A stretch of 64,000 bases of DNA. It comes from DASZBX01 sp035943635 (GTDB taxonomy: Bacteria > Actinomycetota > Actinomycetes > Streptomycetales > Catenulisporaceae). The notes under the pieces were generated by a model. It was given only the letters and a program-made list of their open reading frames with translations, was not told where the DNA came from and did not search any database. Every line of letters begins with the position of its first letter. Within the stretch, counting starts at the first letter, position 1. The stretch lies in contig DASZBX010000080.1 of assembly GCA_035943635.1 (NCBI GenBank), positions 124,001 to 188,000 of the forward strand, given 5' to 3'. Made by a program: the position numbers and the translations under genes. Shown piece after piece: positions 46,746 through 54,701 of the stretch.

Positions 46746-48073
46746 CGGTGACGCTGGACCTGGCCGGCCTGCACGGTTCGCTGTCCGATCCGCTGCTGGA
46801 CTCGATGAACTTCCTCAACGAGATCGTCGCGCGCCACCCGGACGCCATCTCCTTCGCGCCCGGCCGCCCGTATGACGCGCTGCTGGACACCTCGGCGATC
46901 ACGCAGGCGCTCGACGCCTACACCGAATATCTGGCCGAGGAGCGTCTGTTCACGAAGGAGCAGATCGCCCGGCAGCTCATGCAGTACGGCCCAACCAACG
47001 GGATCATCCGTGATCTGATAGCCCGGGCCGTGGCGCTGGACGAGGGGATCAAGGCTCCGCCGGAGGCGTTCGTCATCACGGCCGGCTGCCAGGAGGGCAT
47101 GCTCCTGGTGCTGCGCGCGCTCTTCGCCGATCCGGGTGACGTGCTGCTCGTGGCGTCCCCGTGCTACGTCGGCATCACCGGCGCCGCGCGGCTGCTGGAC
47201 CTCGCGGTCGAGCCGGTTCTCGAGGGCGAGCACGGGCTCGCACCGGAGGCGGTGGCCGCCGCCGCGCAGCGGATCCGGGCGCAGGGCCGGCGGCCGCGGG
47301 CGTTGTACCTGGTCCCGGACTTCTCGAATCCGTCCGGGGTGAACCTGCCGGCGCGGGCGCGGCAGGCGCTGCTCGACGTCGCCGCCGAGCAGGATCTGCT
47401 GATCCTGGAGGACAACCCCTACAACTTCTTCTACTCCTACGAGGGCGACCCGCGGCCCACGATGAAGTCGTTGGACCGCGAGGGCCGGGTCGTCTACCTG
47501 GGCTCGACCGCGAAGAGCGCCTTCCCGGGCGCGCGGATCGGGTACGTGCTCGCGGACCAGTCGGTGCGCCGCGCGGACGGGAGCACGACGCTGCTGGCAG
47601 ACGAGCTTTCGAAGATCAAGAGCATGACGACCGTCAACACCTCGCCGATCGCGCAGGCCGTGATCGGCGGCATCCTGGTGCGCAACGGCGGCGGCCTGCG
47701 GGCCGCCGCGGAACCGGCCGCGGCGTTCTACCGGGAGAACCTGGCCAGACTGCTGGCCAGTCTGGCCAAGCATTTCCGGCCGGAGCCGGGCGGCGTGGCC
47801 GGGGTCGGCTGGAATCACCCGGAAGGAGGATTCTTCGTGGTGGTGACGGTGCCGTTCGCGGCGGATACGGCCGCGTTGGAGCGCGCCGCGGCCGAGTTCA
47901 AGATCCTCTGGACGCCCATGTCCGACTTCTACCTCGGCGACGGCGGCGCCCGTCAGCTGCGCCTGTCCTGCAGCGCGGTGCCCGCGGACCAGGTCGACGA
48001 GGGGGTCCGCCGGCTGGCGGCGTTCGTGGCGGCGCAGGCCGCCGACGCCGGCGCCGCCGACGCAACCGGCTGA
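46742..48073 (+). CDS. PLP-dependent aminotransferase, HpgT/VioD-like
   Basis: A 443-aa fold-type I aminotransferase. SFAPGRPYDALL, QYGPTNGIIRDLIARAVALD, VITAGCQEGMLLVLRALFAD, ASPCYVGITGAARLLDLAVE and VPDFSNPSGVNLP precede the PLP Lys in LGSTAKSAFPGARIGYVLAD. Later KIKSMTTVNTSPIAQAVIGG and WTPMSDFYL resemble, in my reading, the glycopeptide enzyme HpgT, which makes 4-hydroxyphenylglycine from the keto acid. It begins at a GTG overlapping the esterase stop. With the nearby hydroxy-acid oxidase it could turn a mandelate into an arylglycine, but the mandelate synthase is not in the window. Confidence 0.85.
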   Translation: MTVTLDLAGLHGSLSDPLLDSMNFLNEIVARHPDAISFAPGRPYDALLDTSAITQALDAYTEYLAEERLFTKEQIARQLMQYGPTNGIIRDLIARAVALDEGIKAPPEAFVITAGCQEGMLLVLRALFADPGDVLLVASPCYVGITGAARLLDLAVEPVLEGEHGLAPEAVAAAAQRIRAQGRRPRALYLVPDFSNPSGVNLPARARQALLDVAAEQDLLILEDNPYNFFYSYEGDPRPTMKSLDREGRVVYLGSTAKSAFPGARIGYVLADQSVRRADGSTTLLADELSKIKSMTTVNTSPIAQAVIGGILVRNGGGLRAAAEPAAAFYRENLARLLASLAKHFRPEPGGVAGVGWNHPEGGFFVVVTVPFAADTAALERAAAEFKILWTPMSDFYLGDGGARQLRLSCSAVPADQVDEGVRRLAAFVAAQAADAGAADATG

Positions 48074-48080
48074 GCCGACC

Positions 48081-49517
48081 CTAGATCGCCGTGAGCTGAG
48101 CGGTGCCCAGCGAGGCGCCGCTCGGCCCGGCGAGGGTCAGCACCGGGCCGCCCGAGGCCGTCGCGGTCTTCAGGGTCAGGGTCAGGCCGGGCCAGGCGAT
48201 CAGCGAGAAGGACTGTTTCGGGCCGAGCCGGACCGCGGCGGTCGACCCGCTCGGGCTGCCCGGGGCCGGGCCGGTGGCCACCGACACGCCCTGCGGGGCC
48301 ACGGTGAACTCGCGCAGCGCGGCCTCGACCGACTCCAGCAGTTCGTCCGAGCCGCTGAGCACGTTCTTCAGCTCCGCGGTCGCGTTCGACCCGGGCGCGC
48401 CGAGGACGACGCCGATCACCGTGACGGTCTGCCCGTCCACCACGTGCTTCGCGGCGAACAGCAGGCAGCCGCCGGCCGCCGAGGTGGAGCCGGTCTTGAT
48501 CCCGTCCACGCCGTTCTCGCCGAGCAGCTTGTTGTAGTTGGTGACCGTGCCGGCGACCGGGATCTGCGCCGAGGTCTCAGCCACGATCTGGGCGAAGGCC
48601 GGGATGGCCATCGCCGCCTCACCCAGCTTGATCAGGTCGTTCGCGCTGGAGCGGGTGCCGGAGTCGTAACCGGAGGGGTCGGTGAAGCGCGAGTCGGTCA
48701 TCCCCAGCGAGGACGCCTCCTTGTTCATCTCGGCGACGAAGGCCGTGTCGCTGCCCGCGTCCCAGCGGCCGAGGATCTGGGCCACGTTGTCGGCCGAGGC
48801 CAGCATCAGGGCCTGCAGGGCCTGCCGCTCGGTCAGCTGCTCGCCCGCGTTCACCCGAACGAGTGACTGGTTGAGCGCCAGCTCCTGGCTGTAGGCGTCG
48901 GCCTCGGACTGCTCGACGGTCATCGTCGCGCCGGAGCCGCCCGGCTGCATCGGGTGGTCCTTGAGCACCAGGAAGGCGGTCATCGTCTTGGTCACCGAGG
49001 CGATCGGGACCGGTGTGTCCGGCGTGCCGTGGGTCGCCATCGTGCCCACGCCCTCCAGCGCGGTGGCCGACTCGGTTGCGTCCGGCCAGTCCAGGCTCAG
49101 TGTGCCGGGCAGGGTGTCAGAGCTCTGCACGGTCTGGGTCAGCACGGCCGGAGTGGCGGCGGCCGTGGCGGCGGCCGTGGCGGTCGGCGTGGCCGTGGTG
49201 GTCGCCACGCTGGGCAGCGCTCCGGCCAGGTTCGCCGGGCCGGACGGGGACGCGCCGCCGGTCGCGCTCGGCCGGGTGCTCGCGGCCGCCCGGTCGGGGT
49301 GTGTCACCCGGGTTGCCAGGCTGAGCACCACGCCGGTCACGCATACCGCGATCACCAGGCCGAGCAGGCTTTTCTTCCGTGTGGCGGTCCGGGAGGAGGA
49401 CTCGCTGCGGGTCCCCGTCCCCGCGCCGGACTGCGCATGCTCCTCGCGTCCCGGCTCCCGGTATCGCTGCGATCTGTCGGACACCGGACCATCCCCGTTG
49501 CATTCTTCAGCTGACAC
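48081..49517 (-). CDS. D-alanyl-D-alanine carboxypeptidase (peptidase S11), membrane-anchored
   Basis: A protein of about 470 aa with a cytoplasmic N-terminus, one membrane helix (KSLLGLVIAVCVTGVVLSLA), a Thr/Ala/Pro-rich spacer and an S11 penicillin-binding domain outside the cell. Catalytic motifs: SVTKTM (SxxK), SADN (SxN) and KTGST (KTG). It trims the terminal D-Ala of peptidoglycan stem peptides. The GTG at 49517 is the longest start; a GTG at 49484 (VSDRSQRYREPG) has a GGGGA site nearby and is also possible. It is divergent from the L,D-transpeptidase-like gene, so both cross-link-related enzymes share one regulatory region. Confidence 0.88.
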   Translation of the reverse strand: MSAEECNGDGPVSDRSQRYREPGREEHAQSGAGTGTRSESSSRTATRKKSLLGLVIAVCVTGVVLSLATRVTHPDRAAASTRPSATGGASPSGPANLAGALPSVATTTATPTATAAATAAATPAVLTQTVQSSDTLPGTLSLDWPDATESATALEGVGTMATHGTPDTPVPIASVTKTMTAFLVLKDHPMQPGGSGATMTVEQSEADAYSQELALNQSLVRVNAGEQLTERQALQALMLASADNVAQILGRWDAGSDTAFVAEMNKEASSLGMTDSRFTDPSGYDSGTRSSANDLIKLGEAAMAIPAFAQIVAETSAQIPVAGTVTNYNKLLGENGVDGIKTGSTSAAGGCLLFAAKHVVDGQTVTVIGVVLGAPGSNATAELKNVLSGSDELLESVEAALREFTVAPQGVSVATGPAPGSPSGSTAAVRLGPKQSFSLIAWPGLTLTLKTATASGGPVLTLAGPSGASLGTAQLTAI

Positions 49518-49776
49518 GTCTGTTGGAGTCGGAAGATTATCAGCGGTCGCCCGGACTGAGCTCGATCATGCGGATGATCGGGACCAACCCGGACGAATGC
49601 GCACATCCGGGGGGCAGACTATCAGGGCACGAGCCGCTATGCTGGCTCGACGTCCGCCCCGCGCAACGCAGGCAGCCGGCCCTTCCGGCGCCGGGTGACC
49701 GGCCGGGAACGGACGGCTGCGAGGCCGCGGACCGGGGCCCGTCTCCGGGACGGCGGTCCATGACTGAGGACGGCTT

Positions 49777-51759
49777 ATGGACGTTCAAGGGCGAGGGTAC
49801 GGCCGGTACCAGCCGGAGCCGGAGAGCGACTACGGACCGCTATACCGCGATAACCATCAGTATCCTCAGTTCGCGGACAGAAATCCTCCCGCGCGATCTT
49901 TCAACCCTTACCAGAGCTACGACGGTCTTGACCCCGAATACGATTCCCTGTATCAACCGCGGCAAGATTATCAGGAACCACAGCTGCCGCAAAACCACAG
50001 CTCAGGCTATGGGCATGGGTTTGGGCAGGGGCCGGAGCAGGGAGCGGGCACGCAGCAGGGGTACTACTCGCCAGAGCCTGGGTACGCGGCTCAGTACTCG
50101 GCGAGCCCGCCGTATTCGGTGAGCCCGCAGCAGTTCGAGCAGTACGACGATTATCAGAATTACCAGCATCCGTCGCAGCCCTCGTATCCACCGCAGTCTC
50201 CGCAGCCTGAGTATTCGCCGGGCCCGCAGTATTCGCCGAGCCCGGAACATCTGCCAGAGCCGCAGTACGTGCCGAGCCCGCAGTACTTGCCGGACCCGCT
50301 GAGCCCGCAGAATTCACAAGCCTCCCAGCCCACGAACGGCCAGCCATACCAGGGACGCCGGGCCCGGCACGCGCGGTCGGCCGAGATCCCATGGCAGATA
50401 CAGCCGCTCGCCGATCCGCGCCAGACCCAGATCGAGCAGGCCCGACCGGCGGCTCTCGAGTACGAGCGCGGACCGCAACGGGAGTTCCACCGCGAGTTCC
50501 GGCGAGAGCCGCAGCAGCCACATCAACCTCCTCAACCTCAGCGCGACTACCGGCCCGAGCCCGGTTACCAAACCGACTACCAGCACGATCCCCAGCCCGA
50601 GTTCCACCGCGACTTCCCGCAGCTCACTCCGCGCGACCAGCCCCCGTTCCCTCGCCGCGGGCCGATATCGGACCCGTACCCCGACCCGGACCGACGTTCG
50701 CCGTACCCGGACCGTTCGCCGTACCCGTCCGCGCCCTCGTTCCCGGCCCGCGCGCCGAACCCGGTCCGTGCTTCCTCACCGAACGCCTTCGCCTCCGGGG
50801 CCACGGCCGTCCGCCCGGCCGCGCCCGCAGCGCCGCGCGCGCCGCAGCCCGCCCGGGCGGACCGTGACGACCCCGAGCTCGACCTGCGGCCGATCCGCCG
50901 CCGCAACGTCACACCTTCGGTCCGGCCGCCTTCCTCGACCCAGCACCGGCGCCACCGCGGACCACTCGTCGTGACCGGCATCATCGTCATCGCCGGCGTC
51001 GTCGCGATCGGGCTGGAGGCCGCCGGGATGTACCCGCCGGGCCTGCGCAACCGGGCCGCGGCCTCGGTCAGCAGCACCTCGGCCCCCGCCGCGCCCAGTC
51101 CGTCGACCTCCGCGTTCGGCCCGGTGCAGGCGAGCGCCACTCCCAGTTCCAGCCCGGCCTCGCCGGTCTACGCGTCGCTGCCCGGCGTGGGCGCGCACTA
51201 CGCCGCGCAGATCCCGGCCAACACCAGCCAGGTCGTGGTCGCCTACGGCGACGGCCTGACCTCCTCGACGGCCACGGTGAAGTTCTTCCAGAAGGTCCCC
51301 GGCGGCTGGCAGCTGGAGGACACCTGGGCCGGGCACAACGGCGACGGCGGCTGGATCCTGAACAAGACCGACAACGACCTGCGCTCCCCGATCGGCGTGT
51401 TCTCGCTCACCGACGCGGGCGGCAAGCTGCCGAACCCGGGGACGCAGCTGACTTACGCGCAGTCGACCGCGTTCCAGGACATGGGCACGAGCTTCCTCGG
51501 CGAGTCGCTGGCCGACGCGTACAACTACGTCCTCGCGATCAACTACAACCACGATCCCGGCACCTCGCCGCTGAGCACCCACTACCCGATGGGCGCGGAC
51601 AAGGGCACCGAGATCTGGCTGCACGTCGACCACGGCGGCCCGACCCGCGCGTGCGTCTCGATTCCGCAGGACGGCATGAAAACCCTGTTGGTCAACCTGA
51701 ATCCGACCGAGCACCCGGTCATCGTGATGGGCGACAAGTCCGACCTGGCCGCCAGCTGA
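49777..51759 (+). CDS. L,D-transpeptidase-like protein with long disordered N-terminus
   Basis: A 660-aa protein. Residues 1-390 are Pro/Gln/Tyr-rich and disordered, with PxYxP-type repeats (SPGPQYSPSPEHLPEPQYVP), inside the cell. A membrane helix (LVVTGIIVIAGVVAIGLEAA) sits near residue 405, then a Ser/Ala/Pro spacer and a C-terminal YkuD-like domain (NTSQVVVAYGDGL, LRSPIGVFSLTDAGGKLPNP, LAINYNHDPG, HVDHGGPTRACVSIPQDGMK) with the His and Cys expected of L,D-transpeptidases. This type makes 3-3 peptidoglycan cross-links or attaches proteins. The tail resembles proteins of the ErfK/L,D-TPase-related group rather than classic Ldt. ATG 49777 follows a GAGGA. Confidence 0.78.
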   Translation: MDVQGRGYGRYQPEPESDYGPLYRDNHQYPQFADRNPPARSFNPYQSYDGLDPEYDSLYQPRQDYQEPQLPQNHSSGYGHGFGQGPEQGAGTQQGYYSPEPGYAAQYSASPPYSVSPQQFEQYDDYQNYQHPSQPSYPPQSPQPEYSPGPQYSPSPEHLPEPQYVPSPQYLPDPLSPQNSQASQPTNGQPYQGRRARHARSAEIPWQIQPLADPRQTQIEQARPAALEYERGPQREFHREFRREPQQPHQPPQPQRDYRPEPGYQTDYQHDPQPEFHRDFPQLTPRDQPPFPRRGPISDPYPDPDRRSPYPDRSPYPSAPSFPARAPNPVRASSPNAFASGATAVRPAAPAAPRAPQPARADRDDPELDLRPIRRRNVTPSVRPPSSTQHRRHRGPLVVTGIIVIAGVVAIGLEAAGMYPPGLRNRAAASVSSTSAPAAPSPSTSAFGPVQASATPSSSPASPVYASLPGVGAHYAAQIPANTSQVVVAYGDGLTSSTATVKFFQKVPGGWQLEDTWAGHNGDGGWILNKTDNDLRSPIGVFSLTDAGGKLPNPGTQLTYAQSTAFQDMGTSFLGESLADAYNYVLAINYNHDPGTSPLSTHYPMGADKGTEIWLHVDHGGPTRACVSIPQDGMKTLLVNLNPTEHPVIVMGDKSDLAAS

Positions 51760-51790
51760 GACAGCGGCGACCACCTACCGGACCTACCAC

Positions 51791-53275
51791 TCAAGCGAAT
51801 GCCGGCTCCGACTCCGGGTCGCGCTCACCAGCAGTCTCGGCCGACGCCGCGCGCCGCGGGTACAGCAGCACACTGACCACAGCGCCCGCGGCGAAGAATC
51901 CCCCGGCCCACCAATAGGCGACCGCGAAACCGTGCATCTGCGCGTCGACGACCACCTGCGCGGTGTTCGGGCGGCCGACCAGGTAGGCCGCGGTCGCCGA
52001 GGTGGCCAGGGTGTTCAGCAGCGCGGTGCTGACCGAGCCGCCGATCTGCTGGGTGGTGTTGACCATCGCGGACGCCACGCCCGCGTCGTCCGGGTCGACG
52101 CCCTGGGTCGCCATGGTCATCGCGGGCGCGAAGATCAGGCCGAGGCCCAGGCCCATCACCAGCAGCGGCGGCAGCAGATGGGCGGCATAGGTGCTGGTCG
52201 CGTCCAGCCGGCCGAACCAGAGCATGGCCGCAGCGCTCAGGGCCATGCCCGTCGGCACCAGCGGCTTGGGCCCGGTCCTGGGCAGCAGCACGATCATCGC
52301 CACCTGTGCCGTGACCATCAGCACGAGGACGAGCGGCAGGAAGGCCAGGCCGGTCTTGACCGGCGAGTAGTTCAGCGACAGCTGGAGGTAGTAGGTCAGG
52401 AAGAGGAAGACCCCGAACATGCCTCCGCTGGTGATCAGGAAGGAGAGGAACGACGCCGCGCGGTTGCGGTCGGCCAGCACCCGCAGCGGCAGCAGCGGAT
52501 GCTCCGACCTGGTCTGCCACCAGACGAACGCGACCAGCAGCACCCCTCCGGCGGCCAGCGGACTCCAGGTCGACGAGGACCGCCAGCCGGCGGTGTCGGC
52601 GTTGGAGAACCCGTACACGACGAAGAACAGCGCGGCGCTGACCGCGAGCGTGCCGGGCAGGTCGAGCCTGGGCCGTTGCGCGGTCCACAGCCCGCGCGGC
52701 CGCCCGCTCAGGAACACCAGCGCGCCGGCCGCCGCGAACGCGGCCAGGAAGACATTCACGAACAGGCACCAGCGCCAGGTCAGATATTCGGTGAGCACGC
52801 CGCCGAGCAGCAGCCCGCCCGCTCCCCCGGCACCCGCGATCGCCCCGTAGATCGCGAACGCCCGGCTGCGTTCCCGGGCCCCGGTGAAGGTGGTGGTCAG
52901 GATGGACAGCGCGGCCGGGGCCAGCAGCGCGCCGGACACACCCTGCAGCGCGCGGGCGCAGACCAGCACCTTGAAGTTCGGCGCGGACCCGCCGAGCAGC
53001 GAGGCGGCGGCGAACCCGGCCAACCCGGCCAGGAACACCGCCCGGCGGCCGAACAGGTCCGACAGCCGCCCGGCCAGCAGCAGCAGGCTGCCGAAGGCCA
53101 GGGCGTACGCGGTGACCACCCACTGCCGGCCGCCGTCGTCGAACCCGAGGTCGTGCTGCGCCGAGGGCAGTGCGATGTTCACGATGGTCGCGTCGAGCAC
53201 GACCATCAGCTGCGCGACGCCGACGACGCACAGTACCCAGGCCTGCCGGCCGCGGGCGCGATCCCAGTCCCTCAT
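51791..53275 (-). CDS. MFS drug/product exporter, DHA2 (EmrB/QacA) type
   Basis: A 494-aa integral membrane protein with about 14 hydrophobic segments. LMVVLDATIVNIALPSAQHD and LLLAGRLSDLFGRRAVFLAG (motif A) are typical of proton-driven multidrug or antibiotic exporters of the DHA2 group. It lies 87 bp downstream of the secreted esterase gene on the same strand. In this setting it may export the lipid or polyketide product of the PKS/FAAL genes; that is inference. No TetR-type regulator is next to it. Confidence 0.9.
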   Translation of the reverse strand: MRDWDRARGRQAWVLCVVGVAQLMVVLDATIVNIALPSAQHDLGFDDGGRQWVVTAYALAFGSLLLLAGRLSDLFGRRAVFLAGLAGFAAASLLGGSAPNFKVLVCARALQGVSGALLAPAALSILTTTFTGARERSRAFAIYGAIAGAGGAGGLLLGGVLTEYLTWRWCLFVNVFLAAFAAAGALVFLSGRPRGLWTAQRPRLDLPGTLAVSAALFFVVYGFSNADTAGWRSSSTWSPLAAGGVLLVAFVWWQTRSEHPLLPLRVLADRNRAASFLSFLITSGGMFGVFLFLTYYLQLSLNYSPVKTGLAFLPLVLVLMVTAQVAMIVLLPRTGPKPLVPTGMALSAAAMLWFGRLDATSTYAAHLLPPLLVMGLGLGLIFAPAMTMATQGVDPDDAGVASAMVNTTQQIGGSVSTALLNTLATSATAAYLVGRPNTAQVVVDAQMHGFAVAYWWAGGFFAAGAVVSVLLYPRRAASAETAGERDPESEPAFA

Positions 53276-53362
53276 CTGCGCGGACCCTTTCGTTGAACTG
53301 GCGGAACGGAACGGAGCGAACGGGCTGAGCCGACTGCGCGGACCGGCACGTCAAGCAGCCGC

Positions 53363-54559
53363 CTAGGCGGGCAGGCCGAGACCGGCCGCGAGCATCGGCC
53401 AGGACTTGGCGAACTCGGTCTGCCAGTTCGACCAGGCGTGCTCGCCGCCCTGGTAGAGGTCGGTCTGCGCCGGGACGCCGAGCTGGTTGAGCCGCTTGAC
53501 GAACGCCTGGGTCGGCTGCCACAGCGTGCTCTCCAGGATTGCGCCGACGTCGCCGCTGGTCAGCGGCTCGCCGCTGCCGCAGGAGACGAACAGCGCGGTG
53601 CCCCGCAGCCGGTCGGCCTGGGTGTAGGGGTTGTCCCGGGCCCACAGGGCCGCATTGGTCACCGGGTCGCCCCAGAGCGAGAACGGCGGCAGGTTCTCCC
53701 GGACCACGATCCCGGCCAACACGATCGGCATCCCGGGGAAGGTGGTGTCCGGGATCCCGCTGTAGGAGGCCGCGGCGGTGAACGCGCCCGGGTGGTGCGC
53801 GGCCATGACCAGCGCGCCGTACCCGCCGGTGGACACGCCCGCGACCGCCCGCGTGCCGCCGGCCCGGTAGCCGCGCTGGAGCAGCTGATTCAGCTCGGTG
53901 ACCTGGAAGGTCTCGTAGTCCGGCGAGTTCTTGCCGCCGTTCAGCCATCGGGTGGGCAGGCCGGTCGGGCCGGCCCCGGGCATCGCGACGATCATGTTCT
54001 TGTCGGCCGAGAAGGCCTCGATGTCGGTCTCCCGGGTCCAGGAGGTGTAGTCGTCGTGCGCGCCCTGGAGCAGGTAGAGCACCGGGTACGCGCGGGTGGC
54101 GGTCGGCGACCAGCCCGGCGGCAGCAGCAGCCGGACCGGGACGTTCCCGCCCGCCGCGGGCGACTTGACCGTGATATCGAGCGTCCGCTGGTCTACCCGG
54201 GTCGAGGACACGATCGTGGCGCCGTCGCTGGATTTCACCGCCTGCGTCGTGGTGCGGATGCTTGAGGCGGTGTGGGCGTCGGGGGCGGTGAGGACGGAGG
54301 CCGTGCGGTCGGTGTCGAACGCGTCCGCCGCGTCGTCGTAGGCGTCGCCGGCGTCGTCGGCGTCGTCGAACGAGTCGGCCGCGTCCTCGGAGTCGGCGGC
54401 GCCGAAGTCAGCCGCCCGGATCGAGCCGGCGGTCTGGCCGCCGTCCGGTCCGGCCGTCGCCGTCGCCGTGGCCGGGCCGGCAAAGCAGGTCAGGAGTCCG
54501 GCGACGAGCGTCGACGCCAGGGTTGTCGCGAGGGTTCTGGTGGAGCGGGGATTGAGCAC
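53363..54559 (-). CDS. Secreted esterase, Ag85/mycolyltransferase-like alpha/beta hydrolase
   Basis: A 398-aa exported protein. A signal peptide (TLATTLASTLVAGLLTCFAG) is followed by an unusual Asp/Ala-rich stretch of about 40 residues (DAADSFDDADDAGDAYDDAA). The catalytic domain (residues about 105-398) resembles esterase D/antigen 85: LLLPPGWSPTATRAYPVLYL, LQGAHDDYTSWTRETDIEAF, AVAGVSTGGYGALVMAAHHP with nucleophile Ser and a late His in YQGGEHAWSNWQTEF. Antigen 85 transfers mycolates to trehalose or arabinogalactan. Located next to Pks13- and FadD32-like genes, it may move their lipid product outside the membrane. Start ATG 54559 begins at the signal peptide. Confidence 0.82.
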   Translation of the reverse strand: MLNPRSTRTLATTLASTLVAGLLTCFAGPATATATAGPDGGQTAGSIRAADFGAADSEDAADSFDDADDAGDAYDDAADAFDTDRTASVLTAPDAHTASSIRTTTQAVKSSDGATIVSSTRVDQRTLDITVKSPAAGGNVPVRLLLPPGWSPTATRAYPVLYLLQGAHDDYTSWTRETDIEAFSADKNMIVAMPGAGPTGLPTRWLNGGKNSPDYETFQVTELNQLLQRGYRAGGTRAVAGVSTGGYGALVMAAHHPGAFTAAASYSGIPDTTFPGMPIVLAGIVVRENLPPFSLWGDPVTNAALWARDNPYTQADRLRGTALFVSCGSGEPLTSGDVGAILESTLWQPTQAFVKRLNQLGVPAQTDLYQGGEHAWSNWQTEFAKSWPMLAAGLGLPA

Positions 54560-54701
54560 GGGACTCCTTGCTGGCGGGGCGGAACGAGAGCGGCGGGCGG
54601 GGCGGCGAGGCGGGGCGCCGGGCGGCGTGATGGACGGGAAACGGTTGTCAGGTCACGGAAATCGGCCCCCGCGGTCCGGCACGGTCCGCGGGGGCGGTGG
54701 A

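Noticed and set aside
50200..50320. Tandem DNA repeat as a regulatory site
   Set aside because: It encodes the Pro/Tyr repeats of the transpeptidase-like protein and is explained by coding.
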